A DNA stretch of 38,202 bases from a virus, in the IMG/VR virus record IMGVR_UViG_3300044641_007763, positions 1 through 38,202 of that record; one strand, given 5' to 3'. The position numbers and the translations under genes were made by a program. The notes under the pieces are model-generated. The model was not told the DNA's origin, did not search any database, and saw nothing but the letters and a program-made list of their open reading frames with translations. Shown here piece after piece: positions 30,880 to 37,766 of this stretch. The stretch's first letter is position 1. Every line of letters begins with the position of its first letter.

Positions 30880-31218
30880 TTAGAAAAATGGTGCTTCATC
30901 GTCCTTCATTCCGCTTATGGAATTAGCAGGGTTGTTTTGCAAAACATTCACGTCGTATGCAATAATACTGTTCATATGGCCTTGAGTACCATCTTTTCTA
31001 TTGAAATAACGGCCTCGCAATGCACACTTAGCTACAACTTGGTTGCCAATTTTAGCACTATCTAACTTGGCCGTAACATCGCCTGTTGCTTCGCATTTAA
31101 TATGTTCCGTGTAATTACCATTCACTACCTGAACAACAAACTCTCTTTTCTTGAATTTATCAGTTATTTGCTGAGTCGGGCCAACGCCGTGTAAAGTTCC
31201 ATCTAGATCGAATTTCAT
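30880..31218 (-). CDS. SSB-like protein, DUF3127 type
   Basis: The product has 112 residues from the ATG at 31218 (AGGA upstream, TGACATG join with the previous gene). DKFKKREFVVQVVNG (20-34), then strands including KCALRGRYFNRKDGTQGHMN, give the OB-fold pattern of the DUF3127 family, which is typical of Bacteroidota and their phages. The end, MKDDEAPFF, resembles the acidic tip by which SSB recruits partners. It would coat single-stranded phage DNA and work with the Sak4-like ATPase and primase-helicase. The domain is known by name only, so the SSB function is inferred. Confidence 0.75.
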   Translation of the reverse strand: MKFDLDGTLHGVGPTQQITDKFKKREFVVQVVNGNYTEHIKCEATGDVTAKLDSAKIGNQVVAKCALRGRYFNRKDGTQGHMNSIIAYDVNVLQNNPANSISGMKDDEAPFF

Positions 31219-31219
31219 G

Positions 31220-31345
31220 TCACATAATCCTGAAATAATCATACAAAAATAAAGTTTCTTTCACGGCGTGTATGATAATAGCAACACACAATGCTAAGAT
31301 TGTTGCGCCTAACAGCACGTCAATCCATTTTGGGCGGTTTTCCAT
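31220..31345 (-). CDS. 41-residue single-pass membrane protein, holin-like candidate
   Basis: A short frame from ATG at 31345 has an excellent GGAGG site five bases upstream. It starts 26 bases inside the end of the endolysin gene and stops at the TGA just before the SSB-like ATG. The product is one membrane helix (residues 8-28, DVLLGATILALCVAIIIHAV) with a short charged tail. The pairing with an endolysin suggests a small holin or regulator of lysis. Confidence 0.7.
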   Translation of the reverse strand: MENRPKWIDVLLGATILALCVAIIIHAVKETLFLYDYFRIM

Positions 31346-31967
31346 TGGTTCCTCCAACATTAAGTAGTTTTGAATAGTATTGAAGCAGTTGAAAGCGGCT
31401 TAGCACTCCTATCCTGCCTCCGTTGACTTTTTTTGTGACTTTTTCACATACTTCGATGGTTATTCCACCATCAGCCGTTTCGTTTATATTTCTTTCGTTC
31501 CAATACCACAAAGCTGATTCCAGAGCATATTCTGTTGCTAATTTATCAGGAAACTGCAATAAATCCACATTAAATTTTTTGCTTAACAAAATATACTTGT
31601 TTTTACCAGTGCATTGGATGTATCCTCTGCCACGAAACTTGTACCCGTCACAACTTTGCTCATCACCGTTGCCAAGTCTATTTGCGTAAACTTTACAGCC
31701 AATTTTATTGGGCTTATTTGCATATTCTTGCGCCTCTTGCATGGTTCTAAAGTATTTTGGGAATATTTCTAACAGCCTTTTGGCAGAGTAGTTCATATTT
31801 TCCACTACGTGCTTGAACCCTCCAGATTCGTGATCGCATTGCGATAAAAAATGCGCGGCGCGAAAATCGTTGTTTATTCCATACTCTGCGAACAATTTAG
31901 GGCATTTTGCCTTGATATCGGCTGGCAGCTTGGAAAGTAGCTTAGTATTTATTGTGTATTCGTGCAT
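31320..31967 (-). CDS. Endolysin, GH19 chitinase/lysozyme family
   Basis: The product has 215 residues. The GH19 core shows AHFLSQCDHESGGF (38-51) with catalytic Glu47, VVENMNYSAKRL with the second acid Glu56, and YKFRGRGYIQCTGKNKY (109-125) in the substrate cleft. It cleaves glycan strands of peptidoglycan. There is no signal peptide, so a holin is needed. It lies in the replication cluster rather than the late lysis genes. The tail is basic and Pro/Lys rich. Confidence 0.9.
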   Translation of the reverse strand: MHEYTINTKLLSKLPADIKAKCPKLFAEYGINNDFRAAHFLSQCDHESGGFKHVVENMNYSAKRLLEIFPKYFRTMQEAQEYANKPNKIGCKVYANRLGNGDEQSCDGYKFRGRGYIQCTGKNKYILLSKKFNVDLLQFPDKLATEYALESALWYWNERNINETADGGITIEVCEKVTKKVNGGRIGVLSRFQLLQYYSKLLNVGGTNGKPPKMD

Positions 31968-32066
31968 ATTTTGATTTTACGCAACGTAATTTTGATTCAA
32001 TGTTAGATTTTATGGTGGATTCATTCCGTTGTTCTGGGGCAATTTACGGTCAATTTCCGAGCATTT
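31968..32066. other. Short untranslated gap before the endolysin gene
   Basis: This 99-base stretch separates the Gp88-family gene from the endolysin start. It is moderately AT-rich, has no reading frame worth listing and no strong hairpin. It may hold a promoter for the endolysin gene, but no good -33/-7 pair is visible. Confidence 0.4.
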
Positions 32067-32663
32067 TTACCTTGCGAAATTATCCAATAAAGCGAAAAAT
32101 TGAACGCTTTTATTTCTTGCCATGTCATCGTTTGTATCTATTGGCACTCCCGATGGTACTTCTGACTCAGACTTGTAAACTACTGTTCTTTTTAGTTTAT
32201 ATTCGTCAATCAAGTGGTCGGTACGGCCTCCAAAACTTGCCGTAAGTTCCAAATTAGATGGTATTTCGTTGATTCTAGTTATCCAGTATTTGATTGATTT
32301 CGTATATGCCCAAAACTCAATACTAGGGTGATTCCTACACACTTCTAGCCAAGTATCAAAATACGCTTGAGAGAAAAAGTCACCAGCCGCGTGTATTCTC
32401 ACAGCTTTTGCTGTTATTGGTGGCACGGGAACGCCCCCCGCCTTGGCAAAATCAAAGTTATTCCAACGATGATTCCGTACGGCAGGGAACCGTTCAGGGC
32501 TAGCAGCATAACACCTGTAAACCGTGCTGTTATTTTCAAACTTTCCTGTGTGTCTATCAACACTTACTTTACAATCTTGTGCAAATGGGCATGTAGTTCC
32601 TGTAGGTAAGTTCCATTCGTATACAGCACCTGTGTAGTATTTGGTATTTTTAACAAATTTCAT
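32067..32663 (-). CDS. Phage Gp88-family protein with Cys cluster
   Basis: The product has 198 residues. GTTCPFAQDCKVSVD (22-36), YRCYAASPERFPAVRNHRW (49-67), IHAAGDFFSQAYFDTWL (89-105) and EFWAYTKS (115-122) agree with the mycobacteriophage Gp88 family (Pfam GP88), which has conserved Cys that may bind metal or an iron-sulphur cluster. Its function is unknown. The start overlaps the endonuclease stop by 4 bases. Confidence 0.8.
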   Translation of the reverse strand: MKFVKNTKYYTGAVYEWNLPTGTTCPFAQDCKVSVDRHTGKFENNSTVYRCYAASPERFPAVRNHRWNNFDFAKAGGVPVPPITAKAVRIHAAGDFFSQAYFDTWLEVCRNHPSIEFWAYTKSIKYWITRINEIPSNLELTASFGGRTDHLIDEYKLKRTVVYKSESEVPSGVPIDTNDDMARNKSVQFFALLDNFAR

Positions 32664-32983
32664 TGCGTGTTTTCAATTACTTGCTTGATTAAATCATACG
32701 TTTCGGCTTTTTTTAAGTCTTGTGGCACAAAACGCAACACTTTCCAGCCGTTTTTAACAGCTAGGTTGTACTTTTCCATGTCTTTTACGAATCCACTACC
32801 ACGGGTATGACGACCAGCAATCCATACCCCACCTTCAATTTCAACGGCTAATTTACAATCAATCCAAGCGAAATCAAACCTAAATTTCCGCTTGCTGTCA
32901 AATTTATGTTCTTTTACAGGCTCTGGTATGTTAAAGCCAAGGCAGAGCTTGATAAAGTAGTCATATTGATTTGATTTTACCAT
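32660..32983 (-). CDS. PD-(D/E)XK endonuclease, DUF559/Vsr-like
   Basis: The product has 107 residues. The nuclease core is FRFDFAWIDCKLAVEIEGG (31-49), giving Asp and Glu-x-Glu as metal ligands, followed by GRHTRGSGFVKDMEKYNLAV (57-76) and GWKVLRF (79-85). Small enzymes of this kind process branched or nicked DNA. It overlaps the primase-helicase stop by 7 bases, so the two are co-translated; a junction-resolving role in replication is likely but unproven. Confidence 0.85.
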   Translation of the reverse strand: MVKSNQYDYFIKLCLGFNIPEPVKEHKFDSKRKFRFDFAWIDCKLAVEIEGGVWIAGRHTRGSGFVKDMEKYNLAVKNGWKVLRFVPQDLKKAETYDLIKQVIENTQ

Positions 32984-34692
32984 GTTGTTGTGTAGTCTGT
33001 TAGCTCTTTGAATGATTGCGATGGCACGTCGTAGCTAAAATACACACCGCGTTTGTTAACTTCACCAATATACTTATTTTTTACCTTAGCTACTATGACT
33101 CTAGCAAGGCTTTTGCCGTCACTGTCAAACTCTCTGTGTACTATCAGGATATTATGGGGAATATTGTAAAAGTTCGATGAGCCTGAAATTGAGTAAGGTG
33201 TTGGTATTTCATAATTTCCGAATTCATCTAGTACATTCATTTTTCTAGGATGTGCAATAAGTACAACATGAATGCCAGTTTTTGCAGCAAACATCCTGAT
33301 TTTAGCAAGAGTTCTGCCGACATATAGGTTTTCGGTTTCACCCTTGCCCATGTTCATTTCTAAATTATTCCAAGGGTCAATAACTAACAGCTTTATGCCA
33401 AATCTTCGCAATAGAGCCGTGGCCGTAGCAAGTACGTCCTCAAGGGCAAAAGTGTCCGAATCAGGCAAAATGTAAAATAGGTATTTTGATACCCAATCTA
33501 TTGCTTTCTTCAGCTCATCTTGTGACATTCTGTTGTAGTTCCCTGATGCGAATGGCTTTTTATTTATCATTTCGGCAAGCCGTATCAACCAAACTTCAGG
33601 GGTTGGGTTTTCTGGGCTAAATACTGCACTTTTCCAGCCCTCTTGTTGTGCTAGCAACAAAATAATCTGGTCAATGAAATTAGACTTTCCAAAACTAGGC
33701 ACGCCAGTAACAACAGTAAGTTGGCCACTATGCCATGTAAAACACCTATCTAGTGTTGGAAATTCATAGGTTTTTGCGCCCTCAATAAACCCGTGCTCAT
33801 ATAAATCTAGTAAAGAGCTTGTGTATTGGTTTGCTATTTTTACACCGTCTATTGGGTAAGGTTGCGCGAAACTTACAGATTTGACTAAAGACTCAGCCCC
33901 GTGCTTAATCAACGCCTCGTTTGCGTCCTTACATGTTTCTGGCAATTTCACTAAATAGCATTTTTCGCGTCCAAGCCGCCTCGCTATTTCCTCAGTCAAG
34001 CGTCTGCCAACAGGGTCATTGTCTAGTGCAAGGTAGATTTCATCAATATGGTCAAACTTGTCAATCGTATTGTCAATAAAACTCATCTTCGCCTGTATAT
34101 TCTTAGCATCGGGGTTGATTCCACCTTCAGGCACTGATATTACTGAGGTTATGCCCGCCTGTATGAAACTTAGAGCATCTATTTCACCTTCTGTTATTAT
34201 CACATATTTTGTGTCTTTTATTGCATCTAGCCTGTAAAAAGACTTGTACCCATCTTTTATCTGTCTGAATTCCTTGGACTCTATTGCCCTATATTTCACG
34301 TTGACTACATTCCCGTCATAAAGGTACGGAAAAGCTATCCAATTCTTGTTGTAGGCAGGCACTAGAGTGATATTCTCACTATCTACTGTGGCTTTATCAA
34401 TACCCCTTGACGCAAAATACTCATACAAATCGTTGTTTTTATTACCCTCTTTGAAATTTACAGGCTTTGGCTGGGGAATTTCTGGCCAACGCTGTGATTG
34501 TTTTGCAATTTTTACGCCACCGCTCCAATTACAATGATGGCAATACCAAGTTTTGTCCGATAAATTGACAGATAAGCAGCGCTCGTTTGGGTTTTTCTGT
34601 CTAGAGTGTGAACATTGTGGGCAAGTTGTCTTGACTTGGCCAGTTTTTGATTCATCTATTCCATTTATTCCATAGTCTCTGAGGGTATTCAT
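32977..34692 (-). CDS. Primase-helicase (T7 gp4/Twinkle type)
   Basis: The product has 571 residues. A zinc ribbon has Cys24, Cys27, Cys51 and Cys54 (TCPQCSHS and WYCHHCNWSGG). The TOPRIM primase domain follows, with Glu169 in IITEGEIDAL and Asp224/Asp226 in LALDNDPVG. The DnaB/RecA-type helicase has Walker A GVPSFGKSN (330-338), Walker B LLVIDPWN (435-442) and HPRK (481-484). It would unwind the fork and make primers for host polymerase. It is the only fork enzyme encoded. Confidence 0.95.
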   Translation of the reverse strand: MNTLRDYGINGIDESKTGQVKTTCPQCSHSRQKNPNERCLSVNLSDKTWYCHHCNWSGGVKIAKQSQRWPEIPQPKPVNFKEGNKNNDLYEYFASRGIDKATVDSENITLVPAYNKNWIAFPYLYDGNVVNVKYRAIESKEFRQIKDGYKSFYRLDAIKDTKYVIITEGEIDALSFIQAGITSVISVPEGGINPDAKNIQAKMSFIDNTIDKFDHIDEIYLALDNDPVGRRLTEEIARRLGREKCYLVKLPETCKDANEALIKHGAESLVKSVSFAQPYPIDGVKIANQYTSSLLDLYEHGFIEGAKTYEFPTLDRCFTWHSGQLTVVTGVPSFGKSNFIDQIILLLAQQEGWKSAVFSPENPTPEVWLIRLAEMINKKPFASGNYNRMSQDELKKAIDWVSKYLFYILPDSDTFALEDVLATATALLRRFGIKLLVIDPWNNLEMNMGKGETENLYVGRTLAKIRMFAAKTGIHVVLIAHPRKMNVLDEFGNYEIPTPYSISGSSNFYNIPHNILIVHREFDSDGKSLARVIVAKVKNKYIGEVNKRGVYFSYDVPSQSFKELTDYTTTW

Positions 34693-34850
34693 CTAAATAT
34701 GCTCCATTTTCCATCAAGTAAGCCACGTAGAATGTAAATTGTGGCTAAGATTAACAATAAACTGGCTACAACTCCAACTATTACATAGCCAACCAATTCG
34801 GTTATTGTATCTATATTCGATACAATGCTAGCATCAACATTTATTTGCAT
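34689..34850 (-). CDS. Small membrane protein upstream of the primase-helicase
   Basis: The product has 53 residues from the ATG at 34850; another ATG at 34880 would add ten residues but overlaps the repeat motif. One membrane helix spans about 20-40 (VGYVIVGVVASLLLILATIYI), with a basic, aromatic C-terminus (RGLLDGKWSIFR). It overlaps the primase start by 4 bases (ATGA). There is no Shine-Dalgarno. The function is unknown. Confidence 0.6.
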   Translation of the reverse strand: MQINVDASIVSNIDTITELVGYVIVGVVASLLLILATIYILRGLLDGKWSIFR

Positions 34851-34860
34851 AAAACACATA

Positions 34861-35060
34861 CAATAAGTTGATAAAACCATAAAATTTTCAACAATGTTTT
34901 AATTCCGAACAACGGATTGTGGCGTTATCAAACATGCGCGTGTTAAAACACATAAACTGACCTGTTAAAAGCAAAGATTTGATAAATTCAACGCACGAAT
35001 TATTCGCAGCTTTGTGATTAGTCCAAATAGGCTTATGTGTTTTCTTTCAGGTAAGCTGTT
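34861..35060. repeat. AT-rich repeat region, candidate replication origin
   Basis: No gene fits in 34881-35076. It holds TGTTAAAA twice in 22-base phase (34941 and 34963), TTGATAAATTCAA near 34979 and TTGATAAAACCATAAAATTTTC at 34868, the last sharing the first 12 bases TTGATAAAACCA with the repeat array at 14386. It lies between a DnaA-like gene pair and the primase-helicase, the usual setting of an origin. Binding of the phage DnaA-like protein is a guess; no perfect DnaA box is inside. Confidence 0.5.
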
Positions 35061-35076
35061 ATTTACAACAATAAGC

Positions 35077-35520
35077 TCAGGAATTTGTGAGTTTCTCAAT
35101 GTATTCTATGACTTTTCTTGCTTGATCTTGCTTATTTGTGGACTGCGTTGAAATTACGTGTACAATTCTTATCGGAATGTTGTAAATAGCAGATGCGTAG
35201 CGCGTAATGTCAAAATTGCCCTGTTCGTCACAAGCCCAGTCTTGATACTTTACGTCATCGTATGTGTATTCTCTGTCATATTCGTTGATACTAAATGCGC
35301 GGAATCCAATATACTCACACACGTCATCGTACCTTACCCAAGCCAAGGCCTCAAAAAACGATAATTTTATATCAGTTCCTTTGTTCCAGCCATCACTTAG
35401 GTATGATTCTAGCCTCTGGGGCTGTTGATTCCAACTACCGATTGAAAGCATATCGTAGTTTTCATCGGGAAAATGCTCAGCAAAGTACTTGGTATCTTCA
35501 AGTAAGTAGTCCAGTCTCAT
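35077..35520 (-). CDS. Protein of unknown function in the replication cluster
   Basis: The product has 147 residues from the ATG at 35520 (TGACATG join with the DnaA-like stop, AGGA upstream). It is acidic and aromatic (YDMLSIGSWNQQPQRLESYL, VRYDDVCEYIGFRAF) and ends in a basic helix (QDQARKVIEYIEKL). No motif is recognised. Its place between the initiator-like gene and the candidate origin suggests a replication accessory. Confidence 0.65.
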   Translation of the reverse strand: MRLDYLLEDTKYFAEHFPDENYDMLSIGSWNQQPQRLESYLSDGWNKGTDIKLSFFEALAWVRYDDVCEYIGFRAFSINEYDREYTYDDVKYQDWACDEQGNFDITRYASAIYNIPIRIVHVISTQSTNKQDQARKVIEYIEKLTNS

Positions 35521-35521
35521 G

Positions 35522-36016
35522 TCAATTCCTACGTTTGATAAGATTGTTAAAATAATTGTCAAAGATTTGTGCCTCGGACACACTACCTAAGTAAAAATCT
35601 AAATAGGCCGCCATTTCTTGCACATTAGTGACAATAGTGCTGCGTTCCCGCCCAATTAAATCAGCAATATGACGGTGCGATAAGTCTAAATAATTGTCCG
35701 CAAAATAGCTGAAAACCTTACGAATATACGGCAAGGGTTGTTTCCTTGACTTTCCGCGCAATTCGTCAACAGAAACGTCGTAAAATTGTGATAAATACAT
35801 CAAAAATACTTCAGCGTCATGTTTTCTTTTACCGCCTTTGTATTGGGCACGAAAGTCTATGGCTTTTTGTTGAAATTTTGTTGAATTACTGTTTTTCCCG
35901 TTCTTCATCTTGCGTTCCATGCGTCTGTCTACATTTTTTCTGTTGGAAAAGACTGTAAAACTGTTATATTGAGGGCTTTTTTCAGTTAAATCAACACCCG
36001 CGTTCAAAATATCCAT
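35522..36016 (-). CDS. DnaA domain-IV-like DNA-binding protein
   Basis: The product has 164 residues. Residues 80-140 follow the DNA-binding domain IV of DnaA: VSVDELRGKSRKQPLPYIRK, VFSYFADNYLDLSHRHIADL, IGRERSTIVTNVQEM, where the last segment is the signature helix that reads DnaA boxes. There is no AAA+ domain. A basic stretch (residues 25-65) precedes it. It may mark the phage origin and recruit the host DnaA or compete with it. AAAGGA precedes the ATG. Confidence 0.82.
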   Translation of the reverse strand: MDILNAGVDLTEKSPQYNSFTVFSNRKNVDRRMERKMKNGKNSNSTKFQQKAIDFRAQYKGGKRKHDAEVFLMYLSQFYDVSVDELRGKSRKQPLPYIRKVFSYFADNYLDLSHRHIADLIGRERSTIVTNVQEMAAYLDFYLGSVSEAQIFDNYFNNLIKRRN

Positions 36017-36019
36017 ACA

Positions 36020-36634
36020 TCATCCTTTGTAAACTGGTTTTTGATAATTTAGTTTGTGTTTAGATTGGTTTATTTTGAGCAAATTTTCAATAACTAACAC
36101 ACCGTTCTTGGATGTGTTCGCAAGAGCCTTGAAATGCCTGAGTTTTTCTGCCCAAAATTGGTCATTAAATGCATTAAAAATGGCCTGACCCATCATAGCG
36201 TCATTGTAGCCCAGCTTTTTCAGCTTTTCGTAGGCTTTACATGCCAATACGAATTGCTCGCGTGAAGATAGATATGCCATTTCCTGTTGGGTTAAATGCT
36301 TTTCTATCAACTTATTGAGCTTCACCACTGATTCCTTCACGTCGTCGGTAAAGTCCTTAAGGGCTGATTTCGGCTTGGGTTTTTCGGGTTGTAAAAAGGG
36401 GTTTTCCCCCCCTTTTTTCCCCCCCTCTTTTCTCCCCTTATAATCCCCTCTTATTTCCCCCCCTATAATCCCCCCCGTATCCCCAAAATTATTAGAATTT
36501 TTTGATTGGGGTGCGGGGAAAACTTTTTTAAAGTCCGATTGCATTTCAGATAGTTGGTTTTTCAGGGCTGCTAGATCGCAACGAATTTTACCTAGATGCT
36601 CCATCAGGTAGTCAAAATCTTCTATTCTATCCAT
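36020..36634 (-). CDS. Coiled-coil protein with Gly/Lys linker, replication cluster
   Basis: The product has 204 residues. The N-terminus is coiled coil (LMEHLGKIRCDLAALKNQLS), then a low-complexity linker (about 50-80, GRKEGGKKGGENPF) encoded by runs of G and A, then a helical domain (90-200) with YLSSREQFVLACKAYEKLKK and WAEKLRHFKALANTS. Upstream of the DnaA-like gene, it could be a helicase loader or initiation factor, but no motif proves this. GGAA precedes the ATG. Confidence 0.65.
   Translation of the reverse strand: MDRIEDFDYLMEHLGKIRCDLAALKNQLSEMQSDFKKVFPAPQSKNSNNFGDTGGIIGGEIRGDYKGRKEGGKKGGENPFLQPEKPKPKSALKDFTDDVKESVVKLNKLIEKHLTQQEMAYLSSREQFVLACKAYEKLKKLGYNDAMMGQAIFNAFNDQFWAEKLRHFKALANTSKNGVLVIENLLKINQSKHKLNYQKPVYKG
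36406..36484 (-). other. G-tract cluster, potential G-quadruplex
   Basis: Within the gene for the linker, the minus strand carries seven runs of G: G7 at 36406-36412, 36419-36425, 36457-36463 and 36470-36476, and G4 at 36434-36437, 36445-36448 and 36481-36484. The spacers are 4-8 bases, and runs of A6 adjoin. This fits a G-quadruplex motif on the coding strand and also slippage-prone homopolymers. Confidence 0.65.
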
Positions 36635-36693
36635 TTTCCATTCCTTTGCTTGGTATTAAAATGCTAAATTTAGTGGCTAGCGTCACCGTAATT

Positions 36694-36745
36694 CAACGAA
36701 ACAGGGCAAAGGCATATCATTACACCCCCGCCCCTAATTTCGTTG
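36694..36745. promoter_or_regulatory. 8-bp inverted repeat in an intergenic gap
   Basis: CAACGAAA (36694-36701) and TTTCGTTG (36738-36745) are perfect inverse complements with 36 bases between, including a C-rich stretch. They fill most of the gap between two early genes. No T run follows, so it is a possible regulatory hairpin. The rest of 36635-36771 shows no gene. Confidence 0.35.
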
Positions 36746-36771
36746 CTCTAAATCAATTATTGGAGCTGTTT

Positions 36772-37083
36772 TTAAAACTTGCTAGACAAGTCGTTGGCGC
36801 GGCTGGACAAAGCTGCATTAAAATTGCGCAGCGTTGTGATATTCTCAGCCAATTCCTTTAGATTGAATTTCAACGCCATGTCGCAATTTTCTACTCCAGC
36901 ATGCAATCTTCTGAGCTCTAAGTTAGTATTTGCATTCAGTAGCTTGAGTTCTTTGTCTAGTTTCTCAGTTTTTTGCTCTAAAACAATGACTCTATCAATA
37001 ACCTTGTTCAATATTTCCAATCTATCCAAGATTTCATGATACGGGTCATAGCTTGCGCGGAAATTATTGATAAACCATTTCAT
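36772..37083 (-). CDS. Coiled-coil protein, unknown function
   Basis: The product has 103 residues, nearly all helical with heptad-like spacing (YHEILDRLEILNKVIDRVIV, KTEKLDKELKLLNAN, NITTLRNFNAALSSRA). No membrane or enzyme motif is seen. It overlaps the nuclease stop by 4 bases (ATGA) and has GGAG upstream. It is probably an oligomeric helper protein of the recombination or replication genes. Confidence 0.7.
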   Translation of the reverse strand: MKWFINNFRASYDPYHEILDRLEILNKVIDRVIVLEQKTEKLDKELKLLNANTNLELRRLHAGVENCDMALKFNLKELAENITTLRNFNAALSSRANDLSSKF

Positions 37084-37766
37084 ACAAAATCTCCAATAAA
37101 TACAGCACTAGTGTCATTTTCCTTATCGTAGGTCATTTGACTTTCAATGCCACGTAACTTGATAAAATCATACAAACCCGCGCATACTGACCGCAAATAT
37201 TGTGTATCTAACATGCTTTTATGCATTGAGAATACATGCTTGTCTGTAAACTCCAAAGGCTTGCCTGTGTTTTCGATGTCCTGAAGTGTTTTTAATGCGG
37301 TTGGTATTGACGGAAATTGAAAAACTACATATTCTACCACGTCGGTACCAAATAAATGCAAGTACACCTGCCACTGTATTGACTCAAAGTACCTATCAAT
37401 GTCAAAGCTGCCAAAAGTAGTTTTGAATTCCACCACTTTTAAGCCATTAAGTAGGTCAGCCATTCCAGTCAATACAAGCTCGCCAGACGGGGTGTCAATA
37501 ATTCCACGCACTTTCATTTCATGAACGCCCGCGTTGTTGTTTAAAGCACTTGAATATTGCTCCCTGACTGCCTGTAATTGGCTAGGATTGAAGATTTTGC
37601 ACGGCTTGTGTATATCCTCAATGCTAGAGTGAAATTCAGTGCCTATTTGCATTTTTAAGCTAGGCTCCGAGTAACTTAGTAGCGAAACAATCAACATATC
37701 TTCATTGATAGCGCCGTGAATGTACTTGAGATAGCTGTCTAAATTGGAGGCGCTGACCTTAATCAT
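37080..37766 (-). CDS. RecB/Cas4-like PD-(D/E)XK nuclease
   Basis: The product has 228 residues from the ATG at 37766 (GAGG six bases upstream); the frame also opens at a TTG. The nuclease motifs are His46 in GTEFHSS, Asp104 in VLTGMAD, Glu113-x-Lys115 in VVEFKTT and the QxxxY pair Gln131/Tyr135 in IQWQVYLHLF. Such enzymes resect DNA ends. Next to the Sak4-like ATPase and with an SSB-like protein in the same unit, they form a phage recombination module. Confidence 0.87.
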   Translation of the reverse strand: MIKVSASNLDSYLKYIHGAINEDMLIVSLLSYSEPSLKMQIGTEFHSSIEDIHKPCKIFNPSQLQAVREQYSSALNNNAGVHEMKVRGIIDTPSGELVLTGMADLLNGLKVVEFKTTFGSFDIDRYFESIQWQVYLHLFGTDVVEYVVFQFPSIPTALKTLQDIENTGKPLEFTDKHVFSMHKSMLDTQYLRSVCAGLYDFIKLRGIESQMTYDKENDTSAVFIGDFV

